From: Histoplasma ohiense
Lineage: Eukaryota > Ascomycota > Eurotiomycetes > Onygenales > Ajellomycetaceae
DNA length: 64,000 nt
Direction: 5' to 3'
NCBI GenBank assembly: GCA_017607445.1
Contig: JAEVHH010000002.1
Span: forward strand, 5,176,001 to 5,240,000
Program-made: the position numbers and the translations under genes
Notes under the pieces: generated by a model
The model's input: only the letters and a program-made list of their open reading frames with translations
Databases searched by the model: none
What the model was told of the DNA's origin: nothing
Shown: one piece after another, positions 36,171 through 46,951 of the stretch
Position numbering within the stretch: the first letter of the stretch is position 1
How the letters are laid out: the number at the start of each line of letters is the position of its first letter

Positions 36171-37149
36171 AGTCTGGAGTTTGTTTGTTTTTTTCTGGTT
36201 TCCGATGTGCGGGTTGTGTTTTTAATCATCCTTTTTTTTTTTCCAGCGTCTTTCCTGACTTTTGTGCGCAAAGGCCCATGGCTGATGGTTGCCCATGAAA
36301 AGGCGGTTTTTTACAAGGCGCAATTCGGTTGGGATACTGGATACCATATGATCTTGAAGGGAGACACGGCGTGGTATTCTCTGGAATTCCTTTCTTGCTT
36401 TCTTTCCTTTTTTTCACAAGAATAACGAACGATGTGTCAATGCTATCGGACTGTTGGGGCGTTCGGGAGGCATCAGTCTGTTTACATATTTCAACTGTTG
36501 GTTTAGTTGTCCTGGTCCTTGCTTGACATCCTGGATGGAGTGTTAGGCGTGTGGTCATTTCTTTTTCTCCCTATTAGATTTCTGTTTCGTCATAATAATT
36601 GTATACATTAGATAGGAGTTACCCAGTTAGCGATTTTTTTTTTTTCTTTCTCATTTCTTCGTTGCTCTCCCGCGCTGGGAATTATGAATTGTGTGCTTGG
36701 CTAGAGATTTTTAAGGGGCTATTGTTTATACATACAATAGAGTTGCAACTTGTTTTGATCGGGCCATATTTATTTCAACACATCATTTCACATACGCACG
36801 AATAGTACGTACTTTTATACGCAAAACATTACATGAACATAATGGCATGCCTAAAAGTATCTTTCTCAAAACTGATATCGTATTTTCCTGCCCTAGCATA
36901 AAACAGGAGAAATATATTAGAAACGATGCGAACGGGGTTAGGTTTGCCTGATGCCTGATAGAATTTCCCTCTGAGGGGGAAAAAGGAAGGCGAAAAAAAA
37001 AGGGAAAAAACAAGGGAAAAAAGGCCGACAGCCATCTCTTCAAGATATGACAAGTGATGTATCCCAATCAATTCCAAGAAATAGGTGGGAAGAAGATTTT
37101 TAAGAGGTAAAAGAGCTCATATCTGGAAAATGAAGGGGTTCTCATAATC
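36171..37149. other. Intergenic between convergent genes, no gene seen
   Basis: T-rich DNA follows the hypothetical gene, and A/G-rich DNA precedes the NUP82-like stop. These are presumably the two 3' UTRs. I see no RNA gene or repeat of note. Confidence 0.5.
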
Positions 37150-40100
37150 CTAATTCGCATCACTAATGCTGGTAGTAAGCCGCTCTAACCTCGAGGTAAT
37201 TGCATCGATGACAGCAGATCTGATAGTGAGTTCAGTGGTTAGTCAATGACGCAAGCAAAGTAGCGAGGGCATGTTAAGCGGATCCCCAAAGGTAACTCAC
37301 TCTCGCTCCACCATGTTCATAGCATCTGCGATTCTGGCCCGTTGTAACCGTTGCGGGATCTTCGGCTGATGGCTTCCAGGGGTACCTGGAGTCGAGGGTA
37401 CATTGGCTATGGTAGCTGTCTCTTCGGAAATGCGAGACACTTCTGCGAGGAGGCTTTTGACAAGAGATTGGGCCTTTTGTTGTTTGATACGTTAGTTTGC
37501 CAGTCCAATGAATTAGTCGCCTCCTTTTGCGGGAACCTAAGAAGTGGAGAAAAGGAATACGAAAGGGAAAAGTGACCAAATAAAATTATCTTACCGTTTG
37601 CATCCTACGACCCAATTCGCCGGCGTGTTTCGTGTCGTCCTTCCCCTCCGCCTGGGCAAGGAAAACAGAGAGTCTGTCGACCTCACTCACCCAACCCTTC
37701 TCCTTCTCACTCATCGGCCGACCACCTGCCTTGGCTATCTTATTCCGAATATTATTATACCGGTCCACAAGCTGCCTTTGTCGGGATTCCGCCGCTACCA
37801 TTCTCGCATTTAAGGGTCCCGCTTCGTTTCCACCTCCGTTGAGTGTTCCCCCCCCTCGATCCTGTCCAATGCCATTAGAAATATTGTTGATCCGTTCTGC
37901 TATTTCTGCGAGTTGGCTTAGTTGGTCCTGCATTTCGCCTTGTAACCGTTCGCAGCGGCGGAAAAGGTCCGAGGCGGCTCGCTCTAAGGAACTGGTGTGA
38001 GCGCTTAAAATTCTATGGGCCGCGGTAATGAGGTCTAATGTTGATGGCGAGAGCCTGATAGGTTCCCTGAGAGTATGTCTATGGCCATGCGGAACGACAT
38101 CTTCGATAAACGAAGCCAGTGGAGGTGTGGAGTAGAATGCTGAGGAAGGCTGGTAAGCTGAACGACGGGTTGCAATAAGTGATGGCTGGTGGGAGGCATC
38201 GTTTTCGAAGGAAAGCTCGTTTGTGAATGATAATGGGTCAGAGGATGGTGAATCGAGAATAACGGCATGGACACGGGATGTGGAGGTTGTCAGTAATAGA
38301 TAACCTAGGTCGTAGTCGTAAAGGACTAGACAGCTTGAAAGATGGTCTGTGGGTAATTTATTGATACTAGTAGTCATGGATTCCTGGTCAGTGACTTGAA
38401 CAATTTGTTCTCGAAGAGCTATCGATCCATCGCAGAGAACCTTAATACGGAATCCAGAACCGGCGGGGTCGGGTGACTGAAGTTCTGTTTCAAGTCTTTC
38501 GGCCCAGGACAACAGTGAGAGGAAGGTGACATTGTTTGTTGAGGTGACGAAGAAGTTATATCGGGAGTGGGCATCCTCGGTGAAGAGAGGCCAGGAGTTT
38601 GGAGTTTGGTATTTCTCCCTGACCGTCTCCAAAGACTCCAGTAATAGCAACTCAGATGGGTCAGACACCGGAGCAGTAAAGCCCCCCTTACTTGTCATGG
38701 GAAGCCATTGACCTTCAACTCCGTCCAGCTCAAGACAAATATGAACCCTACCAGTTGTGGTAGCAAGGCATATTACAGTTGCTGACACACCTTCCCGAAG
38801 GTTCTCTTCAAGTGCATAGCTGTCTTCCCCCGACATCAAATCTTCGACATCAGCTTTAGCAGCGATAACCAAAATGTCAGTGAGGTCCAATTCATCTATT
38901 TCCCCACCGAGATCAAATTGAAATGGACCTTGTAGCTTTGGTATGGCACTTAGGTTTGCAGGACGGGCACGAACTTCAACCATTGAGGAAAGCCTAGATT
39001 CTTCTGGAAGAGGCAGAGGCTCTTGACTGTCAATTTCTGTCAGCCAGTCATACTGCTGCTGGATATACATCTTCTCGTGATCAAGTTCAGACTGATCGCC
39101 CTGTAAACTAGCAAATTTATGAATAACAGATGTCGTCAAAGTCGGTATCGTGATCGAGGGAACCTGCCACTTTGACGGCAGCAGCGGGCACAATGCATAG
39201 ACATCTCCTGGTCGCATTGCAATCCACAGAGTCATTGGTGCCCATGCATCTTCATCTTCGTAGCCATGGCCTCCAAAACAAGCTGAGGAAACTTCCATAT
39301 CGAAGAAATCGGCTGAAAACCCTTTGTTTTGTCCAAACCCAGATGGCGCAAAGTCCTCGTCCATCGACGTACCGTCTGCCAGCTTTTTAAGATCGACAGC
39401 CACTGTTGGCCTATCAAATGACCAATGGCTATTCCTGTCAATCTCCCATACACGCACCGCAGCATCTCGAGTGACCGTAACGAGACACCCGCCTTGGTTA
39501 TCGCAGATTCCTAACGGATGCCATAAGGCAGTTACTACTGGGGCCTCTGGAATAACGTGTGTCGTAGGGCCTAGCTGAAACGTTTTAAGCCTAAGTGGGG
39601 AGTAATCGGGACCGGAAAGGTGGGAAGAATCCGGTAATATTGCGACGTGGATGGTATGAGGCGTGATGATAGCGAGGAAATTACCATTTGGAGAAGGAAC
39701 CAGTTGTGTTATCTGGCCGTATACCGGTACGGTAAGAACCTATAAGAATATATTAGATACAGACAGAGCTTTTAAACAATAATGTTCCCCCCAATGGATT
39801 GATTTGTCTTACCCGGTAGAATGACGCCTGCTTGTCCGCAGAATGCTCCAGGGAGTGCTCGTCTTCATGCGTCCGACTCCGATCCGTTCCTCGTCCCCGC
39901 TCTGCCTTTTCCCTCTTCTGCCGCACTTCAGTTTGCCATTCGTCCTTCAAAGTAGATAGATTAGACCACCGAATCTGGTTATCCACGACCGCGAAGACCT
40001 CCGTCCCTCTTCGCGCCAGAGCCCGCCTGGGACCGACATACGGCTGCTCGCGCGTGTCACCAGCATCTTTTTTACCCTTCGCAATGCGATTTGCTGGTGA

Positions 40101-40190
40101 TGAATGCGCTGGCCTGGAGCCTAAAAAGAACGTAGCTCCTGGAGACGGCCTGGAAAGCCAGGGAGGAGAGTAATCAATGACTTTCGGCAT
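37150..40190 (-). CDS. NUP82: NUP82/NUP88-like nucleoporin
   Basis: Cytoplasmic-side nuclear pore protein; Nup82/Nup88 anchors the mRNA export platform. Exons I infer: complement of 39813-40190, 37595-39739, 37301-37473 and 37150-37219, 921 residues. It begins MPKVIDYSPPWLSRPSPGA. A long beta-rich segment follows with propeller-like repeats (LALWHPLG-like TALWHPLGICDNQGG, LVTVTRDAAVRVWEID, WAPMTLWIAMRPGDVYAL). The last 250 residues are coiled coil (LERAASDLFRRCERLQGEM, QLSQLAEIAERINNI, RLERLTTSISDAN). A beta-propeller followed by a coiled coil, at this length, fits Nup82. The assignment rests on architecture and remembered fungal N-termini, so some doubt remains. It is head to head with CBC2, another mRNA-export gene. 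Confidence 0.78.
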
Positions 40191-40581
40191 GGCTAGGGTG
40201 GGTGCGTTAGCTAGCTTTCGGGGTCAAGTATCGCCAGCTCGCCTGCACGAAGGTATATTGATATATTTAGAAGACAGGAAGGCTGTTATAGGATCGAATC
40301 AACGGCCATTGGTATGAGCGCAGGCGAGATAATGAGTACCCTCTCCAGCTTCGACTGTCATTGATCTGTAGCGCCTGGAACCACAGCGTTCCTTGGGTCA
40401 AAATAATTTTTGGCTTGCAGTTGGAGCGCGCCAAGCAATGAGCTCTCCAGTTGTCCTCAACAAACCTCATAAATAAATACCATAAACATATTTACCTACA
40501 TAAAACGTCAAATATTTAAGTAAATACCTAGGAGAACACCGCTACTTAAAAACGACAATATATAAGTACAGCGCGACAGTC
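40191..40581. promoter_or_regulatory. Divergent promoter region, NUP82-like / CBC2
   Basis: Only 391 bp separate the two start codons, so the promoters must overlap or be shared. The middle is A/T-rich (ATATTTAAGTAAATA around 40510). An open minus-strand frame at 40267-40470 has no family resemblance. Confidence 0.6.
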
Positions 40582-41379
40582 ATGATGCGGCCTACGATTG
40601 AAAGATTGGACAAGCCAAGCGCATATTATCTATCAAAAGTATGTCATTGCTGGTCTCTCATCCCCCCTCTTGGTCGGATTGAATTACTGACCAAAACTTC
40701 TTCGCTCGTAGCAGAATAAACGGAGGAAACATGGTGACAGAGATGGACCCCAAGAAGACCCCATTGACCCTTTGAAGGATGCCACTACACTCTATGTCGG
40801 GAACCTGTATGTCTGCACTCCAACAGGCCAAGATCATGTTTGGTTGACGTCCAATTAACATAAATGAGACATAGGTCATTCTATACGACGGAGGAGCAGA
40901 TACACGAACTGTTCGCCAAGTGAGAGATATTTTTCAACGTCGATGAACAACCTGCTCTTTTACTTTAGAAGATGGTTATTAACAATGACCAAATACAGAT
41001 GCGGAGAGATCAAACGGCTAGTTATGGGTCTCGATCGGTTTGCGAAAACACCCTGCGGCTTCTGTTTTGTTGAATATTATACCCATCAAGACGCGCTCGA
41101 CTGTATGAAATATATTGGAGGGACGAAACTGGATGAGCGCATAATTCGGACAGATCTAGACCCGGGCTTTCAGGAGGGTCGACAATACGGGTACGTTGGA
41201 TGCAGGATGAGGTTGTGGAATTGCTATTGGGCTAACTGGTTCTCCACAGACGAGGTAAATCTGGTGGCCAGGTTCGGGACGAATATAGAGATGAATACGA
41301 TCCAGGACGTGGTGGTTACGGTAGGGCAATTGCTGATGAGCGAAGGAAGGAAGAAGAAGAGTATGGGAAAGGGAGGTAA
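40582..41379 (+). CDS. CBC2: Nuclear cap-binding complex small subunit (CBP20, RRM protein)
   Basis: Binds the 7-methylguanosine cap of RNA polymerase II transcripts together with the large subunit. It supports splicing, export and 3' processing. Exons I infer: 40582-40638, 40712-40806, 40875-40919, 40999-41190, 41250-41379, giving 172 residues. The N-terminus ERLDKPSAYY carries the tyrosine that stacks on the cap in this family. The RRM has RNP2 TTLYVGNLSFYTTEEQI and RNP1 KTPCGFCFVEYYTHQDA. The C-terminal arm is RIIRTDLDPGFQEGRQYGRG, then GGQVRDEYRDEYDPGRGGYG. All are near-invariant in CBP20. Five exons in 800 bp make it the most finely split gene here. The start could be either of two adjacent Met codons (40582 or 40585), and the second acceptor could be 3 nt later. 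Confidence 0.95.
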
Positions 41380-41566
41380 GATATAATTGTGGGCTGAGTC
41401 CGAATATCGTGGCGCAAATATCGGCGTTATCTCTACATTATTCTATGTACACAATGTGAAGGGGGATTTTTCTATCAAATATTCGAACAGATCCATGAAA
41501 TCCATCATGTAGGGTATCTCATTGTTGTTGAAGCCGCCATCTTCGCATGCGACTGTCATTCATTCA

Positions 41567-42494
41567 TTATTGCTGGGAGGCACGTGATTTCAACACCGCT
41601 TGCTCAACCTGTTGCAACCACCAGGCATGGATTCTGGGATCATCCGTCAATTCGGGATGGAAACTGGTGCCAAAAACATTGCCTTGTTTCACTGCAACAA
41701 TGTCTCCCGCATCCGTCTCGGAATGGATGTCTGCGCCCGTCCCAGCAAGCTTAGCTGCCCTGCCCGGTAGTGTTGCCAACACATCAACATGGTGACTAAT
41801 TGCCTTCCGTGCCACTGGATCCTTTGGATGGCGTGAGGGCGCCACTATTGTCCCCTCCCGCTTCTGCTCATCAACTTGGATGTCATTGACGAATGGGAGT
41901 ACCTTCTCCACGACGGGAGCTCGGATAAACACACCCATGAAAGTCGTCGCTTGATCAGAAACTTCGCTTTTCAGGCGTCCTTCGGCCAAGAAGGGTAAAT
42001 TCAACGGGGTCTGAAAGCTCTCCGTCTGCCGGCCGAAATGGTTCCTATTTACGCGCACATCCAGACCTCCAATGAGTTCCTGGCCACCCTCCTTTGTCCG
42101 GTTGGCCGACTCGGCGAGTAAGATCAATCCGGCGCATGTTCCCCACGTTGGCCGACGGTGGAATCTATTGAAAATTGCATCCAATTGTCAGCCAGCGCGA
42201 ACATAGTATGAAAAACCGTCAACGTTACTAAAAAAAAAAAAACGAAACCCACTTAACAAAGTCTCTCAACGGCTCGAGTAATCGCGACCGAGCAGCAACC
42301 AGGGAGATGGTAGTGCTCTCCCCGCCGGGAATGATCAAGCCGTCGCATCTTTCGAGTTCCGTCGGGGTGCGAACTTCAATAAAATTCCATTTTTGGGGTT
42401 CGTTCGGCGACAGGCTTGCTGCAGCCTTACGTAGGAGTTTTAGATGTTCGTAGAAAGCGCCTTGGAGGGCCAGGACTCCCACAGTAATCGTCAT
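41567..42494 (-). CDS. PDX2: Pyridoxal 5'-phosphate synthase glutaminase subunit (PdxT/SNO family)
   Basis: Hydrolyses glutamine and passes ammonia to the PdxS/SNZ synthase to make vitamin B6 (pyridoxal phosphate) in the cytosol. Exons I infer: complement of 42253-42494 and 41567-42164, 279 residues. The N-terminus MTITVGVLALQGAFYEHL and GLIIPGGESTTISL are family signatures. The catalytic Cys lies in FHRRPTWGTCAGLILLAES (Cys91), and the catalytic His and Glu in FGTSFHPELT. It is longer than bacterial PdxT because of an insert after IRAPVVEKV (VDEQKREGTIVAPS and so on), typical of fungal forms. The upstream frame is open as far as about 42716, but MTITVG is the normal start. The synthase partner gene is not in this window. 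Convergent with CBC2, 187 bp between stops. Confidence 0.95.
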
Positions 42495-42577
42495 CGCATG
42501 AATGAGTAAGTTGGGCAAGTCGACATTCTCGATCTCTGACTCCCTGTCGCAAAGAGTCTGGGATCGATGATGAAAAA

Positions 42578-42585
42578 TCACGTGA
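42578..42585. promoter_or_regulatory. TCACGTGA palindrome (E-box/CDEI-like) upstream of PDX2
   Basis: A perfect 8-bp palindrome with a CACGTG core lies about 84 bp upstream of the PDX2 start. bHLH factors of the Cbf1/Pho4 type bind this core in ascomycetes. Use here is inference from position only. Confidence 0.35.
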
Positions 42586-43992
42586 TATAGGGCAATGTCG
42601 GACCTCCAACAAGCAACTTTGCAACGAAGATGGTTGCCCCGCGAAGGATTCTTCTGGACTTTCCTCTCCCTGGCAATTGGCTCACTTCCTATCCCTATCT
42701 GTGCCCCAGAATCCACCGGACAGCCAAACTATAGTTGGTCGATTACTAATATCTAATTCTCTTGTGACTTTGCGTGCAGGTTAAATTGAAGTTGATATTG
42801 GAGAGATGCATTTACCATGATCAAAAACCATCAGCCAGATCTTACATTATCCAATGTGGCAGCGCACCGAATTCCTCACCAGATCTTCAGCCTGGTAGCC
42901 CCAAAGCATCGTGGCAGTGGGGATCTGTGTAGAGGGCCTCGCAGGGGTTACTAGTACTCTACTGCTGAGACGGGATCTTGTGCACGGCGGACAATGACTG
43001 GCAGCTTCCAAGATGTCCATACCCAGGCTAACATTTTGCATTCGATGGCAGACTCTTTTTCTTCAACTTCTTCTTATAAAACCTGTCAGTTTCTTCTGAA
43101 CCAGGGAAAGGAAGCTGTCTATGGAGACAGGTAAGTAGTAGTAGTCCAAGGCTTTCAACAACTTCAACTTCCACATCCATTCTTTTTTTGATGTATGTAT
43201 GTATCATTGTGATAAATAACTACAAAGTCAAAAATCAACTCAGGTAACTCTCCTCTTGATATCCAGGAACAAATGAGGGTATTCTTTGGGCAAATTTTAT
43301 TATGTTCAATCAAACCTGAATGAATTTGCCTAATGCAAATTTTCAGCATACATTCGGCTGTATTATGCAACACAGCTTCATTACCACAGGCTTCAGCGGG
43401 TATGGAATCAGAATGGCACAAAGGAAATCTGGAGTCATGCTGGAAGGGATCTAGGTGAGGAGCACAGTTGGCTGGTGGGCTGATGCCTATCATAAGGGCA
43501 TAGAAATTGAGCATAAACGCCAGGATCAGCATCTATTTTGGACTATCTAACCAAATCTCGAATGCCGTTGGGGGATGTGCGCATGTTCGATTACACTTCA
43601 CCTTCGCGCCCGGTGGCCGAAGAGTTGATATGAAATATGGGGCATGATTCTATCTTCTCATGATTGATATCGAGTTTGAAGCTCACATTGAATCCTGCCT
43701 CGTCACGGGAGGTTTGTTGTCGTTCTTTCTGATGTCTGGTATGGAGACTGCAACACCGTTCCGGTGAGCTGTATGTAAACCGATAATACTTGTTATGGTT
43801 CAGTTCATGTGCTCTATAGAGCTGGGATGGTAGAGCTGGAGGATTAAAAGGTGGTTTCGTTGATCTCTCTCTAGGCTGGTGTGGCACATCACTGTTTTAG
43901 AATTCTACCGTGTATTTCGAACAACTTTGACTAAGTTATTTATCACGAACTTGTTGCCGCTAAGATCGCGAGTGAGTGAGGCTTCCCTCACT

Positions 43993-44016
43993 TTAAATAT
44001 TCAACTAAATATTTAA
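43993..44016. repeat. Short inverted repeat, 9-bp arms
   Basis: Arms TTAAATATT and AATATTTAA are separated by 6 bases. They are A/T-only and so could be chance, but they lie about 320 bp before npgA. No role is shown. Confidence 0.5.
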
Positions 44017-44332
44017 GTTGACCGTCCCGCAGTTTATTTAGCGCAACATCGAACTTTCATCCATCACACTTTCTATGACATTGATGATACCCATTGTTTT
44101 TATTTTATTTTCTTTTATTTTTTGTTTTTGGCATAGCTTTTGCTTGTATTGCGAGATTGGTTTTTCTACTATCCACAAAATAATCCTAAATCCTACTTTG
44201 ATACTTCCATTGCCGCATTGCTGGTTTAACTGGGGCGGGGTGGTTGATATCCGTATACAAAACACCATTGCATACACTTATTATATGAGATCATCATATT
44301 GATTATATTCATATTGCTTTCTCTTCGCAGGC

Positions 44333-45020
44333 ATGGCTTCACTGCCATTCCCATCTTCTTCTTCCCCAACCCTAACAAGATGGTACATTGACACCAGGCC
44401 TCTAACGGCCACAACCCAATCACTTCCCCTCCTCTCTACCCTCCAAGAATCCGATCAAACAACCATAAAAGCCTTCTACAACCTTTCAGACCGCCACATG
44501 TCTCTGGCCTCCTATCTATTGAAATACCTCTTCATTCACCGCACATGTCGAGTCCCCTGGAATCAAATCATCATCAGCCGTACTCAAGCCCCGCATAAAA
44601 GACCCTGTTATATCCCCCCCAAGCCGCCGCAGCCATCTCCACCTGCGGATGGTAATCAAAACCAGAAGCCCCTGATTCCAGTCCCAAATATCGAATTCAA
44701 CGTCAGCCACCAAGCTTCCCTCATCTCATTGGCGGGATGCATTAGCCCTTCACCACGAAGCTTGGAGGAGACGCCCTCCCCTCAGCCCCTCTACGACCCG
44801 AGCGCAAATAACAACCACAATGATAATAATAACCACTTTCCCAGCCCCCCTCAAATAGGCGTAGACATAACCTGCACCGACGACCCATCCCGCCGCCACC
44901 GCCCCCCGCCACGGACAGAAGCCGAACTGCACGACTTCATCGACATCTTCGCCGAAGTCTTCTCCGCAAACGAACTAGCTGCCATGAAGGCATACCCGAG
45001 GAGCAGCAGCAGCAGCAGCA

Positions 45021-45055
<35 letters not shown>

Positions 45056-45526
45056 ACCATGAACTTGCAGGAATCCATAACGCACCGCATCCGCCTCTTC
45101 TACACCTACTGGGCCCTGAAGGAGGCGTATATCAAAATGACGGGCGAGGCGCTGCTGGCGCCCTGGCTGCGCGATCTGGAGTTTGCAAACGTTGTTGTTC
45201 CGGCGCCGCCGCTCTCACGTCCATCTCCATCTCCCTCTCCATCTCCGTCTGCGTCTGCGTGTGCGTCTGCGTCTGCGTCCTCGCTATGGGGGGTGCCGGA
45301 GACGGGGGTTAGGGCTATGCTGTATGGGCGTGAAGTGCCCGAGGTGCGTTTGGAAGTTGTAGCGTTTGGGAATGACTATATCTTTGCGACGGCCGGTAGG
45401 GGGGGTGGGTTTGGGAATTCTATGGGGCCGCATGAGGAGGGGGCGCGGTGGGATGAGTTTCGCTTGGTGGATATTGAGAGGGATGTTGAGCCCTGTGCGA
45501 GTGGAAAATGTGGATGTTTGCACTAA
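44333..45526 (+). CDS. npgA: 4'-phosphopantetheinyl transferase (Sfp type, NpgA/CfwA-like)
   Basis: Transfers phosphopantetheine from CoA to carrier-protein domains of polyketide, non-ribosomal peptide and lysine-biosynthesis enzymes. Single exon, 397 residues. The substrate-pocket motif FNVSHQASLISLAG and the Mg-binding motif GVDITCTDD are present, as is the Sfp signature YTYWALKEAYIKMTGEALL. The N-terminus TRWYIDTRPL and LASYLLKYLFIHRTCRVPW fit NpgA. A poly-Ser then poly-Gly tract (triplet repeats at about 45001-45055) interrupts the domain just before the W-x-L-K-E-A motif. Further Ser/Pro and Ser/Ala repeats (hexanucleotide units near 45220-45280) come after it. These make the protein longer than typical. 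No polyketide or peptide synthetase gene is nearby, as expected for this stand-alone enzyme. Confidence 0.93.
45001..45056. repeat. (AGC)n then (GGC)n triplet repeat inside npgA
   Basis: Tandem AGC units run directly into GGC units, coding for Ser and Gly runs within the transferase domain. Such tracts vary in length between isolates. Confidence 0.9.
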
Positions 45527-45783
45527 AAGGGGAGAGTTGGGGGGGGGGACCTGTGGAAGGGCGCCGGATTGTATCTTGTTTGGGATTTAGGTCTGCATTT
45601 ATGTCTGGGTTTAACGGTTTTCACTGGGTACAATCTTCTTTACGACCATTTATGAAAATTTGCTCTGTAGTTTTGAAAGGGGACCCATATTTATTTATCA
45701 CATGTAATATTTTGGGGCGATAGGATTATTGTCGTTGTCTTATATATTTGTTGATCTACCGATCATAAATCTCAGTCAAATTA

Positions 45784-45818
<35 letters not shown>

Positions 45819-46951
45819 ATCCTATCTTTATAACCCGTCATCTCTCTCCAAAATTGGAAGTAAGAAAAAAGTCTATATATTTACATTGTCCTATCTATCC
45901 GTCTATCGTCATATTGAAGTACCCACATACATATAGATGTCAACTTAGACTGGCGGTAGAAAAATGACCACTCAAAGGGATGGGAAGAGATAAAAGAAGA
46001 AACAGCGAAAAATCAAAAATCAAAATCGAAAAAAAAAAAGACAAGGAGATAAATAGCACCGGAAAAAAACTCCTAGACGCGCTGGAAATGCACAATGTAT
46101 AGATACACAGGAAGCGTTTATAGGAAATGCCGGCCGCTTCAAGGCGAAAAGGAGGAGGCAAGTTGAAGGGGATGAAGTGGGTTTTTTGGGCAAAAACCGC
46201 TTCGCCACCCAGTTTCGCGGTGCTGCCAAATTTGCCGTCTCCTACTTATTGGTGCAGCGGAGGTAGGCAAGCAACGAAATGGAAATGGATACGGAAAAAT
46301 AGAAATCAGGAATAAGGGGCTAAGTCTTCAAGCTCAAGCACACACGTTAATCGGAGGTCTGGTATTGGAATAGGAGCAAACCTTGTACATGTGGCAATTG
46401 AAGCACGAGAGTAAGGAGGAAGAAAGAAGAAAAGGTCTGTATGTTGTATGAGAGGGGAAGGACACGGATGGGATGGGCATCCCTTCTGGTGCCCAGGTCA
46501 GTACGTGTTTCGTTGCTTGGATAGCAATTGCGTTCGGCGTATCTCTCATGTAGAGATATATGATGGGCGTTTACAGTGCTGGGAATAAAAGTCGTTAATT
46601 CCCGACATGTCATAAATCCCGTTCCAGTAGTTATATACATTATATGTACGTGTGTGCGTGAGGGTCCGTTTTATACGTGTCGTAAATGAAAATTAGGAAA
46701 AGTGAAAACTGAAAGAAAAAAGGCGATTATGGTTTCCATCGTGCAATATCTCGGTATTTCGGGAAAGCCCATCTCATGTCAATAAATGTGAGTGAGGGAG
46801 ATGGCGTTGTATTTGTTTCCGCCGGGGGAATATCGAGACCACGCGGTGTAGTACTCGATATAAAACGGACCTAGGAGACAGGGAAAAAATGGGGTGACGC
46901 ATTGTGTATCTTCTCTGCGGCTCCTCTCTATTTTACTGCATTCGGGCTACT
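45527..46951. other. Intergenic between convergent genes, no gene seen
   Basis: G-rich then A/T-rich 3' DNA of npgA, a tetranucleotide repeat, and about 1 kb of unremarkable sequence leading to the SLC1 stop. The open frames there are short and match nothing. Confidence 0.5.
45785..45818. repeat. (ATCT)n tetranucleotide microsatellite
   Basis: About eight uninterrupted ATCT units in the npgA 3' region. Confidence 0.9.

Larger units (their letters stand above)
42495..44332. other. Intergenic 1.8 kb between PDX2 and npgA
   Basis: This holds the PDX2 promoter on the left and the npgA promoter on the right. I see no gene I can support; frames at 42847-43041 and 43591-43887 (both minus) match nothing. 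It contains a TCACGTGA palindrome near PDX2 and a 9-base-arm inverted repeat near 44000. Confidence 0.45.

Noticed and set aside
42847..43041. Minus-strand frame of 64 codons upstream of PDX2
   Set aside because: No start context, splice partner or recognisable motif; it is compatible with chance.
44333..45526. Possible secondary-metabolite cluster around the phosphopantetheinyl transferase
   Set aside because: Neighbours are housekeeping genes (PDX2, SLC1, CDC27). No polyketide or peptide synthetase, tailoring enzyme or transporter is present, and NpgA-type enzymes are normally stand-alone.
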